Origin: Coraliomargarita sinensis
GTDB taxonomy: Bacteria > Verrucomicrobiota > Verrucomicrobiia > Opitutales > Coraliomargaritaceae
DNA length: 64,000 nucleotides
Direction of reading: 5' to 3'
Assembly: GCF_003185655.1 (NCBI RefSeq)
Contig: NZ_QHJQ01000004.1
Span: 186,001 to 250,000 of the forward strand
Shown: one piece after another, positions 18,501 through 26,987 of the stretch
Position numbering within the stretch: position 1 is the stretch's first letter
Layout of the letters: every line of letters starts with the position of its first letter
Notes under the pieces: generated by a model
Databases searched by the model: none
Seen by the model: the letters and a program-made list of their open reading frames with translations, nothing else
What the model was told of the DNA's origin: nothing
Translations under genes and position numbers: made by a program

Positions 18501-21039
18501 CAGCCGCAGCGGTTCGAACGATCGCGGCAAACGTGCTAAAGTCGCCATGCTCACGCACGACAATCAAGCCATCCTTCCCGCCAGCGATATGCATGGTCGT
18601 ATCAATGACGGTGCCGGCGCCGGTTACTTCCGTCTCATCGATGCACACGAAAGCTTTGACGTGCCCGTTAACCTGCATATCACCCCGACTCTCGCCTCCG
18701 CACTGCAATGGGCTGCGGTCGACCCGGCCGTCAACAGGCCGTGGCGCGACGGCCCCACTCTGAACGGTCGTATCTCCGGACTTCTGCTTTCGGATAACGC
18801 CATGCTCTTTGGCACCACCTTTGCGGGGCAGGTCACGCCATACGCATCACAGTCCTTCACTGCTGACAGCATTGCTATGGCCGATGACGTCCTCTCCGAC
18901 ATCTATTCCACTCCCCCCTCACAAAACATATTCTGGCCCGCCGAGCGCGTGCTCGACGATGCCACTCTGGGTGATATCGCAAATATGGGTTTCACCTATG
19001 CCATGGCCGATCAAATGAGACACCACTTCAGTTGGTTCGGCCGCACCAGCGCTCTGGGTGAAGGAGGCTACCGCATCAATCAGGTCAACGGTATTGGCCT
19101 GCTTCCGATTCACGACTTTGCCAGTGGCTTCCTCTTTCAAACCGAAGACAACGGCCTGAACATTCCCCTGCGTGAACTCCTCAGCCGACGCGCCCGCAGC
19201 GAAACCCAGGACCAGCTGCTCAGTCTGCTCGCCGACTGGGGATCCTTCAGCACAAAAGCCCAGGCGGACGCCTACGATACCAACCTGCGCTGGCTCGCCA
19301 ACCGTCCCTGGATCGAAATTGTTTCGCTGGAGGATGTCATTTCCGGCGATGTCGACCTCTCTGAGCCGGCCGACAGTACAGGTGACGACTGGGGCGTGGT
19401 GGACCGCGGCACCGGTCAGACGCTGGAAAAGACCGCCAAGGACTACATCGACTACGCCACACAGGGCAACTACGACAACTGGTACTACGGTCAACCCGGT
19501 CGCGAGGAAGGTCTGTTTGATAAAGTCTTCGACATCCGCAGCGGCATTTCACTCCCCGACAATTTCGGCGAGATCGGCAGCACCGGTATCGCCGATGACG
19601 CCTGGACCGATGTCGGGACGATCGCTTCGGATGTTTCCGGTCAGGGTCGCCTCGGCCGCTCAACAGCTCATGCCGCCATGTTTGTTACCGCCTTCCACGA
19701 TCAGCCGACTGCTGATCTGCGAAAATTCAGTACTGGTGACTACATCAACCCGGACAGCGGCTTCAACAGTCTCGCTAATTTCTCCAAACGCGCCCAGGCA
19801 CAGATGCGCTTTGCCTCCATCTATCAGAGAGTCGATGTATGGTCTGCGGCTCCGCCGCTCACCGCGACCGCAGTGCAGGAGGATGTCGATCTGGATGGTG
19901 AAGTAGAATATCTCCTCTACAACGAAACCAGCTTTGCCGTCTTCGAAGCCATTGGTGGGCGCTGCGTAGCCGCCTTCGCCCGCAAGCCTTCTACCGGAGA
20001 GGTCTATCAAATTATCGGTACCCAACCTGCCTATGCCGGATCGGCAAACGAGGAAGAAGGCATAGCCAACGTGGTGAATGGAAAACCCGGCAGCCACCGC
20101 ACCTCAGCGTTCAAGGACTGGTTTGCCGACGGGCCAGGCGGCGGCACCAGCCAGTATGTGAACGCGGTGTACACTGTCACTGCAGCCGGCGCGAACGGCT
20201 GGATGTTCACTGCTCCGGGCGGACACATTGTGAAGACAGTGACGCTACCTGATGACAGATCCGTTTTGACCGGAGATTATAGTCTGAGCGGCGATGTGAA
20301 TAAACTCTACGTCCGCTTTGGACTTTCGCCCGACCTCTGGAATCTGATTCGCCGCGGCCAATATGACCTCGACAATTTAGAGGTGGATATGGGCAAGCGT
20401 TCACTTTGGCTCATCAATCGTGGTGAGGGTGACCCCGTGACGGCCAGCGTGAGCTATGATGCCAATGCCCAGTATGTTGCTTCCGCCACCGACGATGAAC
20501 CGGGCACGACCGAATGGGATGCACTGAACATGCGAAACCAGGCCCTGGTCCATCAAACAGAGCTGACCAATGCAGAGGGGCAAAGCACGTTCCAAATCAG
20601 CCTGGCTCTCGAAACGTCGGACTCCGACAACGATAATGACGGCCTGCCCAATTGGTGGGAGCGCGATGCCGGACTCGACCTGGAAAGTGAATTAGGCGAC
20701 GATGGCAGTACGGGCAATCCGGATGGTGACCCTTACGACAACTATGATGAATACGTCCTGGGACTGAACCCTGAGGTTCCTGAATATGACGGACTGCCCC
20801 GTGGCACCATCGCCCCAACGGAGACCGGCGGATTCACCGTGACCTTCCCCCTACTGGCAGGCCGCACCTACCGCGTCTGGTATGTCGACGATTTATCCGA
20901 AGCCTGGCAGCCGGCCGGACCCGCCTTCACCGCGCTCGCCGACAATCCCGGATATGTTTGGACCGACGATGGCAGTGCGACCGACCCCAATCCCGACGAA
21001 GTCCAAAACCGCTTCTATTACATCGAAATCACCCGTTAG
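12586..21039 (+). CDS. Secreted 2817-residue GH13-TSP3-GH57-like alpha-glucan megaenzyme
   Basis: Exported multidomain glucan hydrolase. A signal peptide (LLLFSGLCGLSLA) is followed by a GH13 barrel at about 33-500 with all catalytic residues: GIRVYFDNIMNH (Asp119, His124), GLRLDAVKH (Asp294), VFGEHLG (Glu357) and SHDND (Asp419). Beta-sandwich modules fill about 600-1400. An acidic thrombospondin-3/Ca-binding repeat linker (DTDGDGLPDG, DTDNDGIPDG, DTDGDGMPDG) spans about 1405-1700. A DOMON/glucodextranase-C-like domain (about 1715-1970) precedes a GH57-like barrel (about 1984-2258) with IFWPAERVLDDATL, where Glu2120 occupies the GH57 nucleophile place. Next comes a C-terminal domain with VDLDGEVEYLLYNE and FEAIGGRC, as in GH57 amylopullulanases, then another Ca repeat and a short terminal beta domain. 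Three operator-like sites lie upstream. GH13 is certain; GH57 is by motif reading only. Confidence 0.9.
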   Translation: MSPLFRMFRKLLLFSGLCGLSLATSYQLKAEAMLQYFNTDWAEITRKMPELAEAGYSSLWLPPPTKGSGGLSVGYDLWDPFDLGSKDQRNTVRTRYGTEAELLDLVKTAHRFGIRVYFDNIMNHRAFDIPGFNENTPIDIYPGMVPEDFHLRTTQEGFYRKWDNTRDWNSAWQVQNLGLADLIDIAQEPGTTNFNFGPSEGSTHPKIKLIRDLDRPEQYHFDKDYNYIGFGGLLDLARAPENLGAGASDAAAKAWAQQYLQDNASVYEEYVQDYLNRAARWLMDRTKADGLRLDAVKHIRADFFGATFGENKDLDGYGYLGQVQEQFNKTRGFSDLNHRDTVFDTEKPRDDAMVFGEHLGEPPGYGPYFDSGMRLVDNPLRQQFNDRLGSPWNGLNGFDSPGAGGFAPELTVMHAQSHDNDYAARRELQHAMYFTRAGIGLLYTDGNYQAETLGESGGAFPRHANTSFLGQWDDPRVPNLLHIHEQFARGYQQGKWSDGDIVVYERIDKREENGNMDDANGVTMLFMLNDNYSAGQSTHTSTGRNITTSFPSVPGGSDAYLYQYARGVEGSSQVGFYKWASDIVGNGDAQNALIIPPGQYFIFSWKNPDPSDLWANAGGRPITIYENGDEVDTVDVLRRDGPNGDADFFGDTLPDEGRPIISNEESDDFAYTASLPRVTDGTDLSFVARVDGSAENVLFRLDGGIDLNGTKPASTNVDLPNEDPVNRDNPPALSWDMFLGYEQPTFVHRIHPELFAAAETGARDTTGSTGAETFTRIIGDVDFTINQGSGTRFIDGDTAQFLYHDPEVAVTGDAGVSDNMYENDGSNITLWAKTNSVGGGYLMHVYYTTDGSFPEGAGGEGLGSTQVASMNFQHNDDGGDTDWWLSATIPSPANGETFRYKIGIYKEGAPSWFPASPGAVERKSKMLSQYEIDGFDATSVEYFPHYDYAKDPNDNLLTTTGLEEGFHIISARAFLKRDGQASIYNTFKQTFYYDTERPQGEIPFPENDGDSVGGSSYGVVVRTDATVDEVWYRIEDSDTTNDDSETGARNGNGVGFEPFTDSNQNGVHDPAEPYEDLNENGSYDAVLTENWVRATERTPNLSVEPSDPSYRKEWRFDYVNIPASTFGSADIKVRLREVSSAEYKDFTLNDNDGHFTTLTRNVNVDGPDERVFVAFPAQDREIVGDDYDMKVYFSKSLADGLSEQELIDRFLIRIGSTESGDPGQAQSREMYEINYDETDTYHALVFNFPNLYNDVPDYDHLVTVTLDQPPGEPDFVSTRIVRALPVTTPRVLIVNPPELGSDGRPFEIILPDIPSPAPEDRQFTIQVATNTDATDVTLNFVNLRSSNIGTPETSISGSSKLWDFPWSGITEGSYNFTATVTAPGGSASATRRTTVIFRETVEEDNDDTDDDDDGLLDGDENTPQELPEVNSDQWTNGDIHTYFAFGESNPTSPDTDGDGLPDGLEVGWRETTTADTDTAADSDGDGFFNFIGDLDPPFYNTLDNLGSVPGINNASEGGDRTRLVRGSVTDPTNPDTDNDGIPDGIEDTNRNGWVDGDGETLPTDFNPYLERDWPNGVIDPSETWTETDPNNRDTDGDGASDGYGEDKNFDGIIAGDTNANRVYDTGEEWSETDPLNSDTDGDGMPDGWEVNNGLDPLVSDGESLRTAVAGDGDPDNGATGDPDNDGFTNLQELVNGTRPLEDNTVPPPPANSIIIGPGANETVGNAENLNEFTDWTIDDLLVLDEYDGNGTNNQGSDIYKAYDGFDSSRDIVAFYFRDGGGDGKLYFRIDFHDLRPFAEEGNLDAYVVIDTGNTDIGESALPDEVDTRTEMKWEAIVALYETSSGAVYIDTAPGENTTVIGEDLFAKGVVRRDQASVNGFDKAYYNADLDAVEYSISRQALLDAGWNGDAESLNFQVFTTRDGTQNSPTPGAGDIGGRSDIRDTIYDDFLASAYFRDQSNIAGDKSVLRSWFSRSGSNDRGKRAKVAMLTHDNQAILPASDMHGRINDGAGAGYFRLIDAHESFDVPVNLHITPTLASALQWAAVDPAVNRPWRDGPTLNGRISGLLLSDNAMLFGTTFAGQVTPYASQSFTADSIAMADDVLSDIYSTPPSQNIFWPAERVLDDATLGDIANMGFTYAMADQMRHHFSWFGRTSALGEGGYRINQVNGIGLLPIHDFASGFLFQTEDNGLNIPLRELLSRRARSETQDQLLSLLADWGSFSTKAQADAYDTNLRWLANRPWIEIVSLEDVISGDVDLSEPADSTGDDWGVVDRGTGQTLEKTAKDYIDYATQGNYDNWYYGQPGREEGLFDKVFDIRSGISLPDNFGEIGSTGIADDAWTDVGTIASDVSGQGRLGRSTAHAAMFVTAFHDQPTADLRKFSTGDYINPDSGFNSLANFSKRAQAQMRFASIYQRVDVWSAAPPLTATAVQEDVDLDGEVEYLLYNETSFAVFEAIGGRCVAAFARKPSTGEVYQIIGTQPAYAGSANEEEGIANVVNGKPGSHRTSAFKDWFADGPGGGTSQYVNAVYTVTAAGANGWMFTAPGGHIVKTVTLPDDRSVLTGDYSLSGDVNKLYVRFGLSPDLWNLIRRGQYDLDNLEVDMGKRSLWLINRGEGDPVTASVSYDANAQYVASATDDEPGTTEWDALNMRNQALVHQTELTNAEGQSTFQISLALETSDSDNDNDGLPNWWERDAGLDLESELGDDGSTGNPDGDPYDNYDEYVLGLNPEVPEYDGLPRGTIAPTETGGFTVTFPLLAGRTYRVWYVDDLSEAWQPAGPAFTALADNPGYVWTDDGSATDPNPDEVQNRFYYIEITR

Positions 21040-21102
21040 CGGGAGTTTTCGATCTCAACTATCTGACTTCTGGAAACCATTAAGCTGCTCTTTTACATTC
21101 CC

Positions 21103-24100
21103 ATGAAAATACTCCGATACCTAGCGGTTCTTGCGTTTCCCATCGCGAGCTTTGCCGCGCCCGGCATTGTCTGGCACGAACCCGCCTATGCCCATCCGGA
21201 CCTTGGTGGCCCCACCATGCGTGACCCTCTCTACGAAGCGGCTGACAACGACCTGACCATCTACCAGGGCTTTTTCAAAGACGGCGGCACCAACGGCGAC
21301 CAGGACGGTGGTAATTTGATCTACCGCACCATTTCCCGGGACGGGGTTACCAGCGTATGGTCCTCCGTTCCTCTTGGCTTTCATGCCAATGTTGGCGGCA
21401 ACCAGTTCTGGAAAGCCACGCTCCCCTCAGCCGCACTCGGCGCGACCGATGTGATCGAGTATTATATCGAAGTCACATTCTCCGGTGCCGAACCGGACAC
21501 GACCTACCTCTACGGCGGGGACCTCAAGGACAACTTTACTGCAGACACGAATGAGTCGGCTGCGCAAGCCGCACCCTACTCTATCCGTAACCGCCCCGGC
21601 TGGATCTTCCATGCCAGTAACACGACCATCGCCGAGGACGACCTGCAACTTCGGGTGAAGACCGGCTACATCGGACCGGGCAATGATCCGGATACCCTAT
21701 GGACAAACAGTGGCGCGGTTTATTATACGACCGACGGATCCGAACCCGACGGTGGATTAGGCGTGCCTTCGGGCAGCAGCAGCGTTGCCCCACTCGTCTT
21801 CGACGGCACCGACCGGGACTACTCCGGCAATGGTAATGCCGCTTATTTCAAAGCTACGTTGACCGACGTGCTGGCCGGCCTCTCACTCGGCGACCAAGTG
21901 CGCTACAAGATCGGGCTCTGGAACACGACCACCAACGAGGAAAAATTTGCCGAGCATGCGACCGGGGATGACGAAGTCGTTTTCACCTACCAGAACGGTC
22001 AGGTCGGCGATCCGGTCCTTACGGTCAACGGACTCAATGCCAACTACACCACAACGAAACTCTTCGTCGATGAAGTGGCGGGCGATGCCATCGACCTGAA
22101 TATAATTTTTGAACCGGGTGAAGCCAATGTCGTCGACGCGGAAATCTACACCAACGTCAACCGGCGCGACCGGGCGGACGAGGATGCCAATGGTGACGGC
22201 TATGACGATGGGATCAGTGCTATCGACGGCAACAGTTTGGTGGCTGGCGACGACAGCCACTACTACAAGGCTTACGACATGACCGAAACCGGCCCGGGAC
22301 AATACTCGCTGACCATTCCTGCCAGCAGAACCGGTGCTTATCGTTTAACCGCCCGCTGGAAAGTGGACGGCGACCCGAACTGGCGCTGGTATACCAACCA
22401 ATCCGCCAACCGTCGGGATCACGCCATCACGATTTCACCGGTCGATGCGCGCGACATCGTTCTCTACGAAATTAACGTCCTCAATATCGAGGCCAGCGGT
22501 GATGACTTCGCAAGCCGCTCGACCATTGAGGACATGCACAATGCCCCCGGCGCACCCCATAATGGCAATAACCGCTGGGACCTGGACTACCTCAACGCGC
22601 TCGGTGCCAATTGGCTCTGGTTTCAACCCGTCCACCCTCCCGCTCGCGACGGTCGCGAACCCACAGGCGGCTATGATACCGCCACCCCGCTCTATGAGCC
22701 CGGCAGCCCCTACGCGGTGAAGAACTTCTTTGAGATTAGTCCGATCATGACGAAGGACTTTTCCGGGGACCACACTAACAGCGTCGACCTGCTGAATCAG
22801 AGCAACCGCGATGCCGCCATGAACGCCTGGCAAAACTTCGTCGCCGCCGCCGACACGAAGGAAGTCGGTATCATGCTCGATGCGCCCTTCAATCATACCG
22901 CCTTCGATGTCGAACTCGGCCAGCCGGGAATCGACCTACTCCAACCCGACGGTGCTTCCTGGAGCAAGACGGACGAGATCCGAAACCGCGAGGCCCGCTT
23001 CTTTTCCGCTGACGGCAATTACGGGGATCGTGCCTCCTCCGCCGCCAACATCGCCCCCGGCCCCGACCGATTCGACTTCGGCAAATGGCGCGACGTCAAA
23101 GATGTCTTCTTCGGTCGTTATGACGCCTTGGTTGAATTTGATCAGGAGCCTGAGCGCTCGAGCTACACCAGCGAAGGCGATTGGTTTGATGCCACCGATC
23201 CAGACTGGACCAACATCGACTTTGTTCAGGGAGATGTGGATAAAAACGTTACGCGCCAGACCTGGAAGTATTTCGCCAGCTACGCCACCCACTGGCTCGA
23301 AAAAACCCGGCCTTCCGGGGAAAACATGAACAGCGGCGAATGGATCGAACTGGGCAACACGCTCTCGCCCGAAGAACGCTACGACTGGGACGAGCGCGGC
23401 ATTGACGGTCTCCGTTGTGACTTCGGCCAGGGGCTCCCGCCCCGCGCCTGGGAATACATCATCAATGTCGCCCGCGAGCGAAAATGGAACTTCGTCATGA
23501 TGAGCGAGTCGCTCGATGGCGGCGCGGTCACTTATCGCTCCAATCGTCACTTCGACATTCTAAACGAGAACATTGTCTTCCCGCTTAAGAGCGCCTCAAC
23601 CGACGACGACTACCGCAATATCTTTGAAGGCCGTCGCAATGCTTACGGGCAGGGCCTCGTTCTGATCAATAATGTTTCCCACGACGAGGAGAACTACCAG
23701 GACCCCTGGGAGGCCCTCATCCGCTACAGCGTGGCCTCCAGCCTCGACGGCGTCCCCATGATCTTTCCGGGACAGGAACTGGGTATCGCCCGAGACTATG
23801 GCTACGAGCACTATGAAACCAACTTCGGCAAGCTCATCCCCCACTTTAAAAAGTTTAATTCGATGACGCCGATTTGGAACGACAGCGACTTCGGCAATGA
23901 TCAGCTCTTCCCCGTTTATGCAGGCATGGGAGCCGCACGCAACTTCAGCCCGGCCTTGCGCAGTTCGAATCGCTGGTTCCTCGATGGCGATGGCTTCAAT
24001 TCAAAGATCCATGCCATCGCGAAATACGAAACCGCAAATGCCTCCCCGGCGTCCAGCGATGTGGTACTCGCCTTCGCCAACCTGGACCGCGATAACACCC

Positions 24101-24999
24101 AAAGCGATAACTTCAGAATCCCTGGCGCACTTGCTCCGCTCCTGGGTCTTCAGGATTCACGTACTTATAACGTAAAGAACATTGCGGCCTATCAGGGGCA
24201 GGACAATACCCGGCGGGATCAATGGCTCTGGAACGGAAGCGCGGGATACACCGGTTCGGAACTGAAAAACAACGGTTTCTTTGTTTCGATGAACCCGGTC
24301 CCCACGACGCCGGACAACCCCAACACGTCAGGAGTGAACGAAGCCGCCCAGGCTTGGGCCAATGCGCCATTCGAAGCTCAGTATCTGAAAGTCTACGATA
24401 TTACGGCACCCTCGCTCACGCCTTCAAAGCCTTCCAAACCGAATGCCTACCAGTACGAAATCGGAAATTCCGTCACCTTCGATTGGGACGACGTGCCAGC
24501 CGATGCGGGCGGTGTCGTGCCCCATTACGAAGTTACGGTGATTATCAATAGCGGTGATCCGGTCACTTATCTGACTGAAGACAGCGTGTTTACAGCGACC
24601 GCAGAAATCGGGAACCAGGTTTCCATTTCTGTCCGAGCGGTAAACCCCGATCAGCCCTCCAACACAGGTCCTATCAGCACTCAGAGCGATCCGGTCACGC
24701 TGCTTTCTTCCACCGGCGATGAAGATGGTGACGGGATGACAAACCAGGACGAGGACATAGCCGGCACCAACCCGATGTCTGCGAGCTCCCTTTTCAAAAT
24801 CGCCTCCAATGCCTTCGATGAGAGCGGTGATTTCACAATCACCTGGACTCCTGTCCCGGGCCGGACCTACGCGATTGAAACTCGACCTGACCTGACGGCA
24901 GGATCTTGGAATCCGGTCGCCACCGGTCTGACTTCAGGCAGTTGGACCGATGACAATCCGGCAGAGGATAAAATGTTTTACCGGGTCGTCGTGGAATAA
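21103..24999 (+). CDS. Secreted multidomain GH13 alpha-glucan hydrolase
   Basis: A 1298-residue exported GH13 enzyme. A signal peptide (YLAVLAFPIASFA) is followed by N-terminal beta-sandwich modules to about 450; one (VYYTTDGSEPD ... VRYKIGLW) is shared with the megaenzyme upstream. The barrel is at about 450-1000 with GIMLDAPFNH (Asp593), GIDGLRCDFGQG (nucleophile Asp773), MSESLDGG (Glu802) and NVSHDEENY (Asp861). An FnIII-like domain precedes a DEDGDGMTNQDE calcium loop and a terminal beta domain with PGRTYAIETRPDLTAGSW, again shared with the megaenzyme C-terminus. It begins 63 bp after that gene, so co-transcription is likely. The Cys next to the nucleophile is unusual. Specificity (amylase, pullulanase or other) is not determinable by eye. 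Confidence 0.93.
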   Translation: MKILRYLAVLAFPIASFAAPGIVWHEPAYAHPDLGGPTMRDPLYEAADNDLTIYQGFFKDGGTNGDQDGGNLIYRTISRDGVTSVWSSVPLGFHANVGGNQFWKATLPSAALGATDVIEYYIEVTFSGAEPDTTYLYGGDLKDNFTADTNESAAQAAPYSIRNRPGWIFHASNTTIAEDDLQLRVKTGYIGPGNDPDTLWTNSGAVYYTTDGSEPDGGLGVPSGSSSVAPLVFDGTDRDYSGNGNAAYFKATLTDVLAGLSLGDQVRYKIGLWNTTTNEEKFAEHATGDDEVVFTYQNGQVGDPVLTVNGLNANYTTTKLFVDEVAGDAIDLNIIFEPGEANVVDAEIYTNVNRRDRADEDANGDGYDDGISAIDGNSLVAGDDSHYYKAYDMTETGPGQYSLTIPASRTGAYRLTARWKVDGDPNWRWYTNQSANRRDHAITISPVDARDIVLYEINVLNIEASGDDFASRSTIEDMHNAPGAPHNGNNRWDLDYLNALGANWLWFQPVHPPARDGREPTGGYDTATPLYEPGSPYAVKNFFEISPIMTKDFSGDHTNSVDLLNQSNRDAAMNAWQNFVAAADTKEVGIMLDAPFNHTAFDVELGQPGIDLLQPDGASWSKTDEIRNREARFFSADGNYGDRASSAANIAPGPDRFDFGKWRDVKDVFFGRYDALVEFDQEPERSSYTSEGDWFDATDPDWTNIDFVQGDVDKNVTRQTWKYFASYATHWLEKTRPSGENMNSGEWIELGNTLSPEERYDWDERGIDGLRCDFGQGLPPRAWEYIINVARERKWNFVMMSESLDGGAVTYRSNRHFDILNENIVFPLKSASTDDDYRNIFEGRRNAYGQGLVLINNVSHDEENYQDPWEALIRYSVASSLDGVPMIFPGQELGIARDYGYEHYETNFGKLIPHFKKFNSMTPIWNDSDFGNDQLFPVYAGMGAARNFSPALRSSNRWFLDGDGFNSKIHAIAKYETANASPASSDVVLAFANLDRDNTQSDNFRIPGALAPLLGLQDSRTYNVKNIAAYQGQDNTRRDQWLWNGSAGYTGSELKNNGFFVSMNPVPTTPDNPNTSGVNEAAQAWANAPFEAQYLKVYDITAPSLTPSKPSKPNAYQYEIGNSVTFDWDDVPADAGGVVPHYEVTVIINSGDPVTYLTEDSVFTATAEIGNQVSISVRAVNPDQPSNTGPISTQSDPVTLLSSTGDEDGDGMTNQDEDIAGTNPMSASSLFKIASNAFDESGDFTITWTPVPGRTYAIETRPDLTAGSWNPVATGLTSGSWTDDNPAEDKMFYRVVVE

Positions 25000-25167
25000 A
25001 CTTTCCACCAAGCCATTGCCCGACGTCGACTGCCGTGTTCTTCCATCAGATACAGCCTTTCATCAGAATACGCGTACGTAAGACGTGCTTATCTGCTCAT
25101 CCCGGAGGGCACCCCTCTCATTCACCTTTAAAGGGGCTGCTCCATTTCCGTTCAGCCCGCGCTTCGT
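25000..25167 (+). other. Intergenic region between the second and third plus-strand GH13 genes
   Basis: 168 bp with no ORF, no operator-like 13-mer and no clear terminator; a short C-rich stretch precedes the GTG start at 25168. Confidence 0.5.
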
Positions 25168-26895
25168 GTGGTTCATAAACTCTTATTCTTTTTCCTGCTT
25201 TCCGTCCTCTCAATAAGCGCCTCAATCAGTCCCGATTGGGCAAAGGACGTCGTCTGGTATCAAATTTTTCCCGAACGTTTTAACAATGGGGATTTAAACA
25301 ACGACCCAACGCGTGCGTCGCTGGATTACAGTGAGCACGTCCCCACAAGTTGGGAGGTTCGGGAGTGGCAGTCCGAATGGTTCGAACGTGACGAATGGGA
25401 GCATGAAATGTCGCCCCACTTTCATCAGACACTGCAGCACCGCCGTTACGGAGGCGACCTTCAGGGCGTAATCGACCGACTGGATTATCTCAAAGCGCTT
25501 GGGATTAACGGTATCTATTTTAATCCATTATTTTACGCCAACTCACTGCATAAATACGACGGGAGATCCTTCCACCATATCGACCCCTACTTCGGCCCCG
25601 ACCCGCAGGGCGATCTGGCGTTGATCGCTCAAGAAACCAGTAGTCCGAAAACCTGGCAGTGGACTGCCGCCGACAAGCTCTTCCTAAAACTTCTGCGCGA
25701 GGCCAAAGCCCGGGGAATTCGAGTGATCATCGACGGGGTCTGGAATCACAGCGGGCGCGACTTCTTTGCCTTTGCCGACATAAGGGAAAAGTCGCGACAA
25801 TCGATCTATACCAGTTGGTATAACATTATTTCATTCGATGATCCCGGCACCGCCGGGAATGAATTCGACTATCATGCCTGGCACGGCTTCAAGAGCCTTC
25901 CTGAATTTGCAGACAATCGCTCGGGCGACTCTTTGTCCCCGGGCCCGAAATATTACATTTTTAAGGCGACCCAGCGATGGATGGATCCCAACGGCGACGG
26001 CGACCCCTCCGACGGGATCGACGGCTGGCGACTGGACGTGGCTGAAGAAGTGCCGGATGGGTTTTGGCAGGAATGGCACGCCTACATCCGAAAGATCAAT
26101 CCGGAGGTTTTTACCTCGGCCGAAATATGGGGCAGCGCCGCCGGTTTTCTGGAAGACACCCGCTTCGCCTCGGCCATGAATTACCGTGGCTTTGCCATTC
26201 CGGTCAAAGGCTGGCTGATTGACGAAAGTATTTCCGCCACAGAATTTGCCGGACGTCTTGAATATGAGAGAGAGAGCTACGATGACGATACGGCATTCGT
26301 CCTGCAAAATCTGGTCGACTCCCACGACACCCAACGTGTCGCCTCCGCCATCGCCAACCGTGAGACATGGGAGTATTACAAAAGTGACGACTGGTTCGAC
26401 TATGACGATGGTGAGCGCGTGAATGCGCGCACCCCCGGCTATGACAATGGCCCGCCCGACGAAGACGGCCGGCGTATCTGGAAAATGGTCGCCCTCTTCC
26501 AGGCCACTTATGTGGGGGCTCCAATGATCTACTACGGGACGGAACTCGGCATGTGGAGCGCGGACGACCCCGAAGACAGGATGCCGACATGGTGGCATCG
26601 AAAAGATGATGAGATTTTCACAACCTATCAAAAGGTCTTGCAGTTACGCCATGACCGGCCCGCCCTACGACGTGGCCACTATCGTGTTTTGGAAACCCGC
26701 GACGATGCCCAGGTTTTTGCCTTTGAGCGCAGCCTGAAAGATGAACGCATCGTGATCATCATCAATCGCGGCAAGGGCGATGTGAACCTCAATGTCGACT
26801 ACCTCGACGGCCTGCAACTCCTCTACGCCACCGACCCCGATGTCTCCAGCTGGCGCCTGCCCCGCCTGAGCGCTGTCGTTTACGGAACGCGTTAG
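25168..26895 (+). CDS. Exported GH13 neopullulanase/alpha-amylase-like enzyme
   Basis: A 575-residue single-domain GH13 protein with a signal peptide (LFFFLLSVLSISAS) and little else before the barrel. Motifs: WYQIFPERFNNGD at the N-terminus; GIRVIIDGVWNH (Asp189); GIDGWRLDVAEEV (nucleophile Asp290); FTSAEIWG (Glu319); DSHDTQR (Asp387). QIFPERF plus RLDVAEEV is typical of neopullulanase/cyclomaltodextrinase-type enzymes, though the N-terminal dimerisation domain of that group is absent, so the short form probably works alone in the periplasm. The GTG start fits the signal peptide. It lies 168 bp after the preceding GH13 gene and is convergent with the next. Confidence 0.92.
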   Translation: MVHKLLFFFLLSVLSISASISPDWAKDVVWYQIFPERFNNGDLNNDPTRASLDYSEHVPTSWEVREWQSEWFERDEWEHEMSPHFHQTLQHRRYGGDLQGVIDRLDYLKALGINGIYFNPLFYANSLHKYDGRSFHHIDPYFGPDPQGDLALIAQETSSPKTWQWTAADKLFLKLLREAKARGIRVIIDGVWNHSGRDFFAFADIREKSRQSIYTSWYNIISFDDPGTAGNEFDYHAWHGFKSLPEFADNRSGDSLSPGPKYYIFKATQRWMDPNGDGDPSDGIDGWRLDVAEEVPDGFWQEWHAYIRKINPEVFTSAEIWGSAAGFLEDTRFASAMNYRGFAIPVKGWLIDESISATEFAGRLEYERESYDDDTAFVLQNLVDSHDTQRVASAIANRETWEYYKSDDWFDYDDGERVNARTPGYDNGPPDEDGRRIWKMVALFQATYVGAPMIYYGTELGMWSADDPEDRMPTWWHRKDDEIFTTYQKVLQLRHDRPALRRGHYRVLETRDDAQVFAFERSLKDERIVIIINRGKGDVNLNVDYLDGLQLLYATDPDVSSWRLPRLSAVVYGTR

Positions 26896-26940
26896 GAGTG
26901 TCCGAATTGCTCCTCGTAGGGGCCGTGCTTGCGCGTGCCC

Positions 26941-26961
26941 GTATCGCCATCAAGGCGATAC
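26941..26961. repeat. Hairpin GTATCGCC-ATCAA-GGCGATAC
   Basis: Perfect 8-bp stem, 5-base loop, between convergent GH13 genes (stops 26895 and 26988). There is no T-tract, so it is either a weak bidirectional terminator or a dispersed palindrome. Confidence 0.5.
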
Positions 26962-26987
26962 CCTTCTGCGTCAGTGCATGAACAATC

